DNA of 64,000 bases from Helicobacter pylori. GTDB taxonomy: Bacteria; Campylobacterota; Campylobacteria; Campylobacterales; Helicobacteraceae. The notes below the pieces were generated by a model. That model ran no database searches, was not told the origin of the DNA, and was given only the letters and a program-made list of their open reading frames with translations. This document shows, piece after piece, positions 17,037 to 26,427 of this stretch. The stretch spans positions 1,116,001 to 1,180,000 of the forward strand of contig NZ_CP051500.1 of the NCBI RefSeq assembly GCF_016755635.1, read 5' to 3'. A program made the position numbers and the translations under genes. Each line of letters begins with the position of its first letter. Positions within the stretch are counted from its first letter, which is position 1.

Positions 17037-18359
17037 GTGTTAGAACGCTATGCGAATGAAGAAATGAAAGCCCTATGGAATGAGCAAACCAAGTTTGAAA
17101 CCTATTTAGAAGTGGAAAAAGCTGTCGTTAGGGCGTGGAACAAGCTTGGGCAAATCCAAGATAGCGATTGTGAAAAAATCTGCGCAAAAGCGGCATTCAA
17201 CCTTGATCGCATCAAAGAAATTGAAAAAACCACTAAGCATGATTTAATCGCTTTCACTACTTGCGTGGCTGAAAGCTTGGGCGAAGAATCCCGCTTCTTT
17301 CATTATGGGATCACTTCTAGCGATTGCATTGATACGGCTATGGCGTTATTGATGACCAAAAGCTTAAAGCTCATTCAAAAAGGCGTTCAAAACCTTTATG
17401 AAACCCTTAAAAATAGGGCTTTAGAGCATCAAGACACGCTAATGGTGGGCAGAAGCCATGGGGTGTTTGGCGAACCCATTACTTTTGGCTTAGTGTTAGC
17501 CCTTTTTGCTGATGAAATCAAACGGCATTTAAAGGCTTTAGATTTAACGATGGAATTTATCAGCGTGGGAGCGATCAGTGGGGCTATGGGGAATTTCGCG
17601 CACGCCCCTTTAGAATTAGAAGAATTAGCGTGCGAATTTTTAGGCTTAAAAACCGCCAATATCAGCAATCAAGTCATTCAAAGGGATCGCTACGCTAGGC
17701 TTGCATGTGATCTGGCTCTTTTAGCGAGCAGTTGTGAAAAAATCGCTGTCAATATCCGCCATTTGCAACGCAGTGAAGTCTATGAAGTGGAAGAAGCTTT
17801 TTCAGCAGGGCAAAAGGGAAGCTCTGCGATGCCTCACAAAAGAAACCCCATATTGAGTGAGAATATCACTGGACTTTGTAGGGTGATTCGCTCTTTTACG
17901 ACCCCTATGCTAGAAAATGTCGCCTTATGGCATGAAAGGGACATGAGCCATAGCTCTGTGGAGCGTTTTGCCTTGCCTGATCTGTTTATCACGAGCGATT
18001 TCATGCTCAGCCGCTTAAATAGCGTGATTGAAAATCTGGTGGTTTATCCTAAAAACATGCTTAAAAATTTAGCTTTGAGTGGGGGGCTAGTCTTTTCGCA
18101 ACGGGTGTTATTGGAATTGCCTAAAAAAGGTTTGAGTAAAGAAGAAAGCTATTCTATCGTGCAAGAAAATGCGATGAAAATATGGGAGGTTTTGCAACAA
18201 GGCGCTTTTAAAAACGCTGATGAAAATTTGTTTTTAAACGCCCTACTCAACGATGAACGCTTGAAAAAATATTTGAGCGAGGATGAAATCAAAGCATGTT
18301 TTGATTACGGGTATTACACTAAAAATGTGGGGGCGATTTTTAAAAGGGTGTTTGAATAA
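17037..18359 (+). CDS. purB: Adenylosuccinate lyase
   Basis: Removes fumarate from SAICAR and adenylosuccinate in purine synthesis. The family signature is GSSAMPHKRNP (about residues 260-270), and GRSHG and TSSDCID are also present. Start GTG 17037 (440 residues) is preferred over an in-frame TTG six bases earlier because the AAGGA site lies seven bases before the GTG but almost touches the TTG. It is a single gene after the por terminator. Confidence 0.93.
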   Translation: MLERYANEEMKALWNEQTKFETYLEVEKAVVRAWNKLGQIQDSDCEKICAKAAFNLDRIKEIEKTTKHDLIAFTTCVAESLGEESRFFHYGITSSDCIDTAMALLMTKSLKLIQKGVQNLYETLKNRALEHQDTLMVGRSHGVFGEPITFGLVLALFADEIKRHLKALDLTMEFISVGAISGAMGNFAHAPLELEELACEFLGLKTANISNQVIQRDRYARLACDLALLASSCEKIAVNIRHLQRSEVYEVEEAFSAGQKGSSAMPHKRNPILSENITGLCRVIRSFTTPMLENVALWHERDMSHSSVERFALPDLFITSDFMLSRLNSVIENLVVYPKNMLKNLALSGGLVFSQRVLLELPKKGLSKEESYSIVQENAMKIWEVLQQGAFKNADENLFLNALLNDERLKKYLSEDEIKACFDYGYYTKNVGAIFKRVFE

Positions 18360-18424
18360 GGCGCGTTTTTACAAAAACAAAACTATAAAATAAGCGATAA
18401 AAAATTGAAGTTTTAAGGGGTTTT

Positions 18425-19258
18425 TTGAAACGAGCGTTATGTTTAATTTTAGGGCTTTTTTGCGTGCTTAATGCAAAGGGTTTTAAAGATGTTTTGACTA
18501 AAGGGGATTACACTTTTTTTAATAAAAAGGTGGTTTCGCCCATCAAACGCTATGCGGATAGATCGGCATTTTATCTGGGGCTTGGGTATCAACTAGGGAG
18601 CATCCAACACAACTCTAGCAACTTGAATTTATCCCAGCAATTCAATAAGAGCCAGATTATTTTTAGCGATGGCTTAAGCCCTGTTTTTAAAAATTCGTAT
18701 GTGTCTAATGGTCTTGGCGTGCAAGTGGGCTATAAATGGGTGGGTAAGCATGAAGAAACGAAGTGGTTTGGATTTAGGTGGGGGCTGTTTTATGATTTGA
18801 GCGCTTCTCTTTATGGCCCAAAAGAATCGCAGTCTGTTATCATTTCCACTTATGGCACTTATATGGATTTATTGCTTAACGCTTATAATGGGGATAAGTT
18901 TTTTGCCGGGTTCAATCTTGGGATCGCTTTTGCTGGAGTGTATGACAGATTGAGCGATGAATTGTTGTATCAAGCCCTTCTTTTAGACACTTTTGGCGGG
19001 AAAGTGGATTCAAATGGCTTCCAATTTTTGGTAAATTTAGGGGTTCGTTTGGGGAATAAGCGCAACCAATTTGGCTTTGGGATTAAAATCCCCACTTATT
19101 ATTTTAACCATTATTATTCCATGAATAACATTAGCAATAATAGTGAAGACATCCTCAAAGTTTTACGATTTTTAGAATACGGGATCAACAGCTTGTTATA
19201 CCAAGTTGATTTCAGGCGCAATTACTCGGTTTATTTCAACTACACTTATAGTTTTTAA
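18425..19258 (+). CDS. horI: Hor-family outer-membrane protein
   Basis: Predicted beta-barrel of 277 residues. The signal peptide ends VLNAKG; then come the Hor motif [13 protein letters not shown], paired glycine-aromatic strands and a terminal Phe (YFNYTYSF). The start is TTG with AAGGGG five bases upstream. It is named by position as HP1113 (horI). Its TAA overlaps the uvrB stop on the other strand by four bases. Confidence 0.85.
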   Translation: MKRALCLILGLFCVLNAKGFKDVLTKGDYTFFNKKVVSPIKRYADRSAFYLGLGYQLGSIQHNSSNLNLSQQFNKSQIIFSDGLSPVFKNSYVSNGLGVQVGYKWVGKHEETKWFGFRWGLFYDLSASLYGPKESQSVIISTYGTYMDLLLNAYNGDKFFAGFNLGIAFAGVYDRLSDELLYQALLLDTFGGKVDSNGFQFLVNLGVRLGNKRNQFGFGIKIPTYYFNHYYSMNNISNNSEDILKVLRFLEYGINSLLYQVDFRRNYSVYFNYTYSF

Positions 19259-21231
19259 AGCGTTCTTAATTGAGCGATTTCGTCTCTCAAACGCATCGCT
19301 TCTTCAAAATCCAAATTTTTCGCGTATTCTCGCATTTTTTTATCCAATTCTTTAATGATTTTTTCCCTTTCACTTTTAGGCATTTTGTCCTTTTTTAAGG
19401 CTTTAGCGATTCTAATCTCATCGTCTCTTAATTTCAATTCCTCTTCTAAAGCGCGAGTAACGGTTTTAGGGGTGATGTTATGGATTTTATTGAACTCTTC
19501 TTGTTTGGCACGCCTATAACTCGTAATCTCAAAGGCTTTTTGCATGCTTTGAGTGATCTTTTTAGCGTATAATAAAACCTTGCCATTAGCGTTTCTAGCG
19601 GCTCGCCCCATGGTTTGAATGAGGCTTGTTTCGCTCCTTAAAAACCCTTCTTTATCCGCATCCATGATCGCTACTAAAGAGACTTCAGGCAAATCCAACC
19701 CCTCTCTTAAAAGATTGATCCCTATTAAAATGTCAAATTCTTTAAGCCTTAAAGAGCGGATGATGTGATTTCTTTCAATCGCATCAATTTCACTATGCAT
19801 GTAACGCACCTTCAAGCCCCATTCAGCATAATATTTGCACAATTCTTCTGCCATTTTTTTAGTGAGCGTGGTGATGAGCACCCTTTCATCTCTGGCCACC
19901 ACTAACTTGATTTCATCAAACAAATCCTGGACTTGCTTATCGCTGTCTCGCACTTCAAATTTAGGGTCTAAAAGCCCTGTAGGGCGAATGATTTGCTCAG
20001 CGACATTCTTTTTGGAAAGCTCTAATTCTAGCTTATTGGGCGTAGCGGACACAAAAAGGAACTGGCAATTTTTATGGATAAATTCATCAAACTTTAAAGG
20101 GCGGTTGTCTAAAGCGCTAGGCAATCTAAAACCATATTCCACTAAAACGCTTTTCCTGCTCATATCCCCTGCATACATCCCCCCAAATTGCGGCAAACTC
20201 ACATGGCTTTCATCTACAATGACTAAAAATTCCCGATCAAATATCCCTAAATAATCAAACAAGCAAAAAGGCGTTTCGTTAGGGGCTTTACCCGTAAAAT
20301 GGCGCGCGTAATTTTCAATGCCCTTACACACACCGGTTGCGCTAATCATTTCTAAATCATGCTCGGTGCGTTGTTTGAGGCGGTTGTATTCAAGCATTTT
20401 ATCCTGCTCTTTAAAAAATTTCAATCTTAAAGCGAGTTCATCTTCAATGCTTTTAATGGCTAAATTCAACCTTTCACTCCCTACGGCAAACTGACTGGCC
20501 GCATAAAGCATGACAGAATCCAAGCGCTTGATTTCATTTCTTTCTAAAGCGTCAAAGACCGCAATCCTTTCTATCTCATCGCCAAAAAATTCAATCCTAA
20601 TAAATTCAGCGTCATTATAAGCGGGGAAAATATCCACGCATTCCCCCGTCGCTCTAAAGCTCCCCCTATCAAACACCACTTCATTACGGCTATAACCCAT
20701 TTCTACTAGCTTTAATAAAAAGCTCTTGTAAGCGCGCTTCTCACCCACTTTGATTTTTTCCATGACTTTTAGATATTCTTCAGGGTTACCCAAACCATAA
20801 TTAGCCGAAACGCTCGCTATCACGATCACATCGTCATAACCTAAAAGTGAGGTGGTCGCGCTCAATCTTAAACGCTCTAAGTCATCGTTAATAGAGCTGT
20901 CTTTTTCAATGAATAAATCCCTTCTAGGGATATAGCTCTCAGGCTGGTAGTAATCAAAGTGGGAGATAAAATACTCCACCCTATTATGCGGGAAAAACGC
21001 CTTAAACTCGCTATAAAGCTGCGCGCATAAGGTCTTATTATGGCTCATGATCAAAGCGGGTTTATTGGTTTGAGCGATGATATTGGCCATCGTGTAAGTC
21101 TTACCGCTCCCTGTAACCCCCACTAGAGTTTGATAATGGTTGTTATTTTTCAAGCTTTTCGTTAAAGCTTCTATGGCTTGGGGCTGATCGCCTGCTGGTG
21201 GATAAGGGCTTTTTAAATCAAATAAAGGCAT
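19255..21231 (-). CDS. uvrB: Excinuclease ABC subunit B
   Basis: DNA damage-recognition helicase of nucleotide excision repair, loaded by UvrA. The 658-residue chain has Walker A GVTGSGKT at 38-45, the beta-hairpin region YYQPESYIP, helicase motifs DESHVSLPQ and MGRAARN, and a C-terminal UVR motif ([20 protein letters not shown]) that binds UvrC. It is convergent with horI with overlapping stops. Confidence 0.96.
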   Translation of the reverse strand: MPLFDLKSPYPPAGDQPQAIEALTKSLKNNNHYQTLVGVTGSGKTYTMANIIAQTNKPALIMSHNKTLCAQLYSEFKAFFPHNRVEYFISHFDYYQPESYIPRRDLFIEKDSSINDDLERLRLSATTSLLGYDDVIVIASVSANYGLGNPEEYLKVMEKIKVGEKRAYKSFLLKLVEMGYSRNEVVFDRGSFRATGECVDIFPAYNDAEFIRIEFFGDEIERIAVFDALERNEIKRLDSVMLYAASQFAVGSERLNLAIKSIEDELALRLKFFKEQDKMLEYNRLKQRTEHDLEMISATGVCKGIENYARHFTGKAPNETPFCLFDYLGIFDREFLVIVDESHVSLPQFGGMYAGDMSRKSVLVEYGFRLPSALDNRPLKFDEFIHKNCQFLFVSATPNKLELELSKKNVAEQIIRPTGLLDPKFEVRDSDKQVQDLFDEIKLVVARDERVLITTLTKKMAEELCKYYAEWGLKVRYMHSEIDAIERNHIIRSLRLKEFDILIGINLLREGLDLPEVSLVAIMDADKEGFLRSETSLIQTMGRAARNANGKVLLYAKKITQSMQKAFEITSYRRAKQEEFNKIHNITPKTVTRALEEELKLRDDEIRIAKALKKDKMPKSEREKIIKELDKKMREYAKNLDFEEAMRLRDEIAQLRTL

Positions 21232-21256
21232 CTTTAAACTCGCATTTTTTAGGGGT

Positions 21257-21262
21257 ATTATA
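21257..21262 (-). promoter_or_regulatory. -10 box of uvrB
   Basis: TATAAT on the minus strand 25 bases before the uvrB ATG. Confidence 0.55.
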
Positions 21263-21299
21263 GTGGATTTTTAACACGCCTTATTCAATCTCAAAAAAA

Positions 21300-22085
21300 T
21301 CAATGTTTTGATAATGATTGGTTTTTGGCTTCGTTAATCTCGCTTGTGGCTTGTTTCTTTTCTTGCGTGATGTTGTTTAAAACTTCTTGCTTATTGGTGT
21401 TAATTTGATTTGTAGCACTCTCTTTTGCTTGTGTGATCGCTTCAAGGCTTTGCGTTTTGTTGGTGTTAATTTGATTTGTAGCGCTCTCTTTCGCTTCGTT
21501 AATGTTAGCTATCGCTTGGGTTTGGTTGTTGTTTATTTCGTTGTTAGCGTTCGTTTTAGCGTTCGCTATCGCTTCAAGGCTTTGGGTTTTGTTTTCGGTG
21601 ATCTGGTTATTAGCGCTATCTCGGGCGTTGTTTAAAAAGATTTGATAGCTCGTTAAAAGCCTTGTAGTGGCTTCTATAATTTGATTTTCTAGCTTTTTAA
21701 TCTCGCTTTTAATGTTTTCGGTGTTGGCGTTTAAGATGCTTGTTACTTCTTGCTCGTTGCTTTTCATGCTCGTATTGAAATCGCTAAAAAAGCCCTCGTA
21801 TTCTTTCATTTTTAATTTTAAGCTCTCGCCGGCGTTACTCAGCCATTCAATGGAGTTTCTTAAACTGCTATCAATCTCATTCGCATTTTTGAAAAAATCC
21901 AAACTCAAAAGCACCTCTAAAATCCTAACGATCCCTTTAAGGCTTAGCTGTATTTGATCGGTAAAAAGACTATTAGAATTTAAAGCGTTTTGTAATTGCT
22001 TTAGTAATTCGTTAGTGATTTCTTTCACTTCTGGATGTTCTGTTATTTCAAGCGCGCTATTAGGCAAATTAGGGTAATTGATCAT
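21300..22085 (-). CDS. Coiled-coil protein with five 22-residue repeats (accessory, function unknown)
   Basis: A 261-residue protein without signal peptide or membrane segment. Residues 1 to about 100 are helical; residues about 105-153 are a coiled coil; residues 154-261 are four full and one partial 22-residue repeats of the form AKESATNQINTNK.QSLEAITQ, rich in Ala/Asn/Gln. Such repeats are typical of phage fibre stalks or surface filaments, but this is by composition only. It ends abruptly within the fifth repeat, so a C-terminal domain may be lost. It starts 2 bases after the stop of the polyvalent-like gene with its own AAAGGAA site, so both are one unit. Confidence 0.7.
   Translation of the reverse strand: MINYPNLPNSALEITEHPEVKEITNELLKQLQNALNSNSLFTDQIQLSLKGIVRILEVLLSLDFFKNANEIDSSLRNSIEWLSNAGESLKLKMKEYEGFFSDFNTSMKSNEQEVTSILNANTENIKSEIKKLENQIIEATTRLLTSYQIFLNNARDSANNQITENKTQSLEAIANAKTNANNEINNNQTQAIANINEAKESATNQINTNKTQSLEAITQAKESATNQINTNKQEVLNNITQEKKQATSEINEAKNQSLSKH
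21303..21626 (-). repeat. 66-bp in-frame tandem repeats coding 22-residue units
   Basis: The units begin at residues 154, 176, 198, 220 and 242 of the coiled-coil protein. Units three and four are identical over their first 13 residues (AKESATNQINTNK). A multiple-of-three period allows length change without frameshift. Confidence 0.8.
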
Positions 22086-22086
22086 T

Positions 22087-24990
22087 TTATTCCTTTTTTA
22101 ATTTTTTTGTGGTAGGATTAGGATCATCAGAGTTTAAAGAATTAAATGCCTTTTCTTTAGTGATTGCTTGCGGAGTAGACCGTAACGCTTGCTTCTCTGT
22201 ATCATACAATTCATAACTGCTTATCACCCAATGATTTTCTAATTTTTCTTTTTTCCACTCATTATTTAAACCCACTCTCTTATTTCCATAATCTACAAAC
22301 ACACGCCCTAAATCATCCGTGCCTTTAGTGCCTTTCTCTAACACTTCAGGGATAGATTTAACGATATTTAAAGCGTATTCTTTAGCTTCTGTTTCACTTA
22401 AGCCTTTCTTCATCTCGTTAGATATTCTACGCTCTAATATATGCGCTAATCCATAACCGTTGCTATCTTTAGTCTTTGGCGTTCCCCAAACTAAATCAAT
22501 ATCCCCTAAGCCTTCTTTATAAAACGCTCCTGTTACAAAACCTTTTTTAGTTTCTAATAGCTTGTTAATCGCTCCTAATCCATCGCCCTTAAATTCGCTA
22601 TAATTCTCTCCCCATTCGCTAGGTATTTCAAGCTTTTGTTTTTTTATCCCTTTCTCGCTCTCTTTTTGCATATCCTTAACGGCTTCTATTAAGCGCTTTA
22701 AGGTAGGGTTATTTTCATTCGGTTCTCTATTGACCATTAAAAGGTAATGCGTGAAATCGTAAATATCAATATCCTTAAACTCTTTACTATCAGGGTTAAA
22801 CATATCCTTAGTAACATCAGCGATCTTAAATTCTTTCAAGCCTTTTTTAATGTTATCGCTCTTTAACGCTTCAAATAACGCCTTGCTAGGATCATCAAAT
22901 CGTGCAAACCTGGCGATCGCTCCTCCTAAAATCTCGCTTATATCGCTTGTAGTTTGATCGCTCTTTTCAAACATCTCTAACGAACTCGTTTTATAGAATT
23001 TTTCGCTCAAGTCTTTTAAGCTCTCGCTCGTGCTTTGATAATTCTTTAAATTCGCAAAACTGCGATCCAAAATATCGCTTAAATAAGCGTTAAGGCTTAC
23101 CTTAGGGAAATTCATATCGTGGATTAAATTGTGAAAACTGCCCGCATTATCTACAAACATTTTTTTCACTTTTTCATAGCTTTTAATGTCGTTAGAAAAT
23201 TCTTTCTGCCAGCGGTTTAATAACTCTATCCCTTGCGTTTTCGTCCTTGGCATGTTAAACATTAAAAGCGCTAAATTACTATCGCCTACATTAGGATGAG
23301 TAGCCTTATCAAAATTCAAATTTTTAGCAACAATGTTTTTAAGTGAGTAAATGCTATCAGCGTCTAATTTTTTCTCTAATTCTTTCAATTTCGCTTCATA
23401 ATGGCTTAAAACCGCTATTGCATGATCGCTCTCGCTGTTAAAGCGTCCTTGATTAGAGAAGGCTGCTAAATTGTTAATCTCGGTGTTATTTAGTCTGCTG
23501 TGTGGCACTCTAACTAATAGCTCGTCCGGTTTTAAGTCTATGTTGTAGTATTCCTTGATCGCTTTGTTATAAATGTAACGGCTTTTAGGCGTGAAGTTTA
23601 GCATGCCTTGGATGCGGTGGTTGCCTGCGATCACTTGGCCGTCGTGTAGAATAATCGGTAAATCTTCAAACCCTCCGCTCCCGAATATCTTTTTAGGATC
23701 AAAATTTTCAGCGATGCTTTTAATCTGCTCTTCGTTCATGTCGGTGCGTTTTTGCGTCCCGCCTGTGGTAAAGCTTGGTTTTAGATCTTTGGCTTTGACT
23801 ATCGCATAATCTAGATCGTAAATCTCTCGTTCGTTTAGCCTTACTCTACTCTTTGGGATCTGTGCTTGCACTTGTATGGGTATGTCTTCTCCTACTTCTA
23901 TTTTAGTCTGACTTTCAATGTTGCCTGCATTGCCTCGCTCGTGTTCTAATTTCTTTTTTAACGCTTCCTTGCGTTTGGCTTCTTGCTCTTTAGCTTTTAA
24001 AAATTCTTGTTCGCTTTGTAATTGCTCTCTTTGTAATTTCGCTAACTTTTCAGCGTTAGCTTGCTCTAAGGGGCTTAAATTTTTAACTTCTTGTGTGGTT
24101 TGGTTATTTAATTCTGTATTTTTTAATAAATCCTCTTGACTATTTAGCGGTTTTGGTGTAGGATTCTCTGTAGCACCACTATAGGAACTCAACCTATGGC
24201 ACACTTTCGCATCAGCGTCGAGTGAGGTGCTTGAAAATTCTTTATAAACTTCATTATTTTTATAACTCCCGTTACTTTTATACATCGTTTTTAAAGCTAA
24301 TTCATTTTTCTTATTGATCGCTTGCTCTACCACTACCGCATAGCCATTGATTTGTTTAAACGCGCTTATAACTTCTTTATCCTCGTTGTCTAAAGTCCTA
24401 AGAATTGCATCAGCGTTATTAACGATATATCTATAATTCGCTATATCCTCGTAAGTGATAGGGCTTTCTCCATTTTTAACATTAACAGAATTAACGCCAT
24501 GCCTTTTGAGTATGTGAGCGATAGCTTCATGATCTAAACTCGCTCTTATGTTTTCAGGGTGCTTAAAGTTAGTATCAGCTAAAAGTTCTAATTCTTTGTT
24601 AGAGGCTTTTTCTATAATCATTTTCTTGTTGTTTTTGTGTATAAATTCTACAATTTCAGGCGTTAGGTTATTCTTGCCAAAAATAACTGCATCTCTCCCG
24701 CTTGTAGGGATTTTTGCGTTATTTAATAGCTCTTTGATTTGCTCGTTAGTGAGTTTTTGATTAGAAAAATCAAACGCTTTTTTTTTGATCTCTTCACTCG
24801 CTTGTTTAACGCCGTTATTAAGCTCTTCAATGATTTTAAGCGTGTTGTTGCTAAAGTGTGATTTTTGCGCACTTAATTCTAAATTCTTACTAAATTCGCT
24901 TATAGAGTGGCTTCTCTCAAGCGCTCTTTTAATGTGATACTTTAAGGCCGCGCCTGCGGTGGCTTCGTTTAGCGCTTTGGGTAATTTCAC
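22087..24990 (-). CDS. Large polyvalent-protein remnant: nuclease-like, ParB/DdrB-like and nuclease-like domains
   Basis: A 967-residue protein read from GTG 24990. Residues about 70-275 (AIAHILKRHG at 157-166) resemble the barnase/EndoU/colicin/RelE-like nuclease domains found in phage and conjugative-element polyvalent proteins. Residues 290-355 are a charged coiled coil. Residues about 383-545 hold a ParB/DdrB-like domain (DGQVIAGNHRI at 450-460). Residues about 815-930 are a second such nuclease-like domain (GDIDLVWG at 829-836, GYGLAHI at 845-851). The frame stays open upstream to 25191 without any ATG, GTG or TTG, then meets a TAA (25192-25194), so the present start is a relic and the original N-terminus is gone. 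HP1116/DUF3519-type proteins are the likely relatives. Domain names are by eye. Confidence 0.65.
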   Translation of the reverse strand: MKLPKALNEATAGAALKYHIKRALERSHSISEFSKNLELSAQKSHFSNNTLKIIEELNNGVKQASEEIKKKAFDFSNQKLTNEQIKELLNNAKIPTSGRDAVIFGKNNLTPEIVEFIHKNNKKMIIEKASNKELELLADTNFKHPENIRASLDHEAIAHILKRHGVNSVNVKNGESPITYEDIANYRYIVNNADAILRTLDNEDKEVISAFKQINGYAVVVEQAINKKNELALKTMYKSNGSYKNNEVYKEFSSTSLDADAKVCHRLSSYSGATENPTPKPLNSQEDLLKNTELNNQTTQEVKNLSPLEQANAEKLAKLQREQLQSEQEFLKAKEQEAKRKEALKKKLEHERGNAGNIESQTKIEVGEDIPIQVQAQIPKSRVRLNEREIYDLDYAIVKAKDLKPSFTTGGTQKRTDMNEEQIKSIAENFDPKKIFGSGGFEDLPIILHDGQVIAGNHRIQGMLNFTPKSRYIYNKAIKEYYNIDLKPDELLVRVPHSRLNNTEINNLAAFSNQGRFNSESDHAIAVLSHYEAKLKELEKKLDADSIYSLKNIVAKNLNFDKATHPNVGDSNLALLMFNMPRTKTQGIELLNRWQKEFSNDIKSYEKVKKMFVDNAGSFHNLIHDMNFPKVSLNAYLSDILDRSFANLKNYQSTSESLKDLSEKFYKTSSLEMFEKSDQTTSDISEILGGAIARFARFDDPSKALFEALKSDNIKKGLKEFKIADVTKDMFNPDSKEFKDIDIYDFTHYLLMVNREPNENNPTLKRLIEAVKDMQKESEKGIKKQKLEIPSEWGENYSEFKGDGLGAINKLLETKKGFVTGAFYKEGLGDIDLVWGTPKTKDSNGYGLAHILERRISNEMKKGLSETEAKEYALNIVKSIPEVLEKGTKGTDDLGRVFVDYGNKRVGLNNEWKKEKLENHWVISSYELYDTEKQALRSTPQAITKEKAFNSLNSDDPNPTTKKLKKE

Positions 24991-25394
24991 GCCTAAAATG
25001 CGATCGGGAGCGTTGCGGTATAAAGTCCCTAGCGTGAATTTAGTCCATTGGTATTTTAACGCTCCGCTTAAAGTGGTCGCTAAACCTTGGCTTAAGTTCT
25101 TGGTAATAGCGGGTTTTAGGCTTTCTGCGATCTTAGCGTCGTTTTTAAAAAGCTTATGAAAACCGCTCGCTATTGTTTGGAGTTTGTAAATTTAGGGGTT
25201 TGTTAAGAGAATATTTAGGCGAGACAAACAGAGCGTTAAGGTATTTGATAGAAGGTTATAGCAAGCAATGTTTTTTAGCTAAAGTTTTTGGTAGGAAGCC
25301 ACTTAGCCATGAAAAATGCAATATCTTTAATCTATCGCTTCAAATCAATTGTTCAAAAAACACGCCACTTAGCACAAAATAAAAAATCCTTGAA

Positions 25395-25425
25395 TCAAGC
25401 CCAAGTTTGAGAGTTATCGGCTTGA
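25395..25425 (-). terminator. Stem-loop at the end of hcpX
   Basis: On the minus strand TCAAGCC (within the last hcpX codons) pairs with GGCTTGA across a 17-base loop. A T6 run follows about eight bases later. Plausible hcpX terminator. Confidence 0.5.
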
Positions 25426-26184
25426 AGTGTTCTTTTTCTTACAATTTTTATCAATGTCAAAATCGCATGCTTTTTGCATGTATTCTTCAGCCTTTTGCTT
25501 ATCTTTTTCCACGCCTAACCCATACCGATAAGACTCTGATAACCCTTCATAAGCTCTAGAAGAGCTCATATCAGCCGCCATTTTATAATAGACAATAGCC
25601 TTATCTTTGTCTGGCTCAATACCCAACTGATCATTCCCACTATAATAAATATCCCCTAAAAGGATATAAGCTTCTACATTACCCTTATGCATCGCTTTTC
25701 TAAAGCACTCTGTCGCTTTCACATAGTTGCTTGGAACGCCCCTACCCTCCATATACATGATGCCTAAGTTGATATAAGCGTTAGTATAGCCTTTCTCTGT
25801 AGCTATTCTAAAATATTCAACCGCTTTCTTTTCATCTTTAGGAACGCCCCTACCCTCTTTATACATCACGCCTAAATTGTTATACCCTCTAGGTATGTCG
25901 TTATCAACCGCTTTTTGAAAATATTCAACCGCTTTTTTGTAATCTTTAGGAACGCCCCTACCATTTTCATACATGATCCCTAAAAGAACATAAGCAAGCG
26001 GCTCGCCATTTTTAATCGCGCTCTTATAAAAAGAAGCCGCCCGCTCATATTCCTTATTATTATAAGCCTCCTCTCCCTTATAAATATAATTCCTTTTTTG
26101 TTCAAGGTGTTCTGCACCAAGAGCGCTAAATAAACATAAACTTGCCAAACAAATCTTTAAAGCTAATTTGCTTGCGTATCCCAT
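25414..26184 (-). CDS. hcpX: Sel1-repeat secreted protein of the Hcp family
   Basis: A 256-residue Sel1-repeat protein. The signal peptide ends FSALGA. There are five to six 36-residue repeats with the consensus LGIMYENGRGVPKDYKKAVEYF. Unlike HcpC, nearly all repeat cysteines are missing: only one mid-chain Cys and two near the C-terminus remain, so disulphide bracing is lost in most repeats. It matches HP1117 by position. AGGAG lies five bases before the ATG. It sits alone between the accessory islet and ggt. Confidence 0.85.
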   Translation of the reverse strand: MGYASKLALKICLASLCLFSALGAEHLEQKRNYIYKGEEAYNNKEYERAASFYKSAIKNGEPLAYVLLGIMYENGRGVPKDYKKAVEYFQKAVDNDIPRGYNNLGVMYKEGRGVPKDEKKAVEYFRIATEKGYTNAYINLGIMYMEGRGVPSNYVKATECFRKAMHKGNVEAYILLGDIYYSGNDQLGIEPDKDKAIVYYKMAADMSSSRAYEGLSESYRYGLGVEKDKQKAEEYMQKACDFDIDKNCKKKNTSSR

Positions 26185-26427
26185 TGTTACTCCTCTGCTT
26201 TAATAAGATCAAACATAATGTCAATGGCTACCAATCTTAAAAAAGAAACTGCATGCGTTCTAGAACCAGCAAACATTCTCAAACTCCATTCTGCATACAC
26301 CATTTTAGATTCAATATCATCTCTTGTAATGAGAAATTTTACACTATTTTTATGAATTTTAAAACTAAATTTAAGATTTTCTCGCTAAAAAAGTCCCCCC
26401 TCCCAAAAAAAATAAGGCTAAATAGGA

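Noticed and set aside
25173-25382. Plus-strand frame of 69 residues between the polyvalent-like gene and hcpX
   Set aside because: No ribosome site and no recognisable family; it overlaps the open 5' extension of the minus-strand gene. It could be a fragment of another lost gene, but this cannot be shown.
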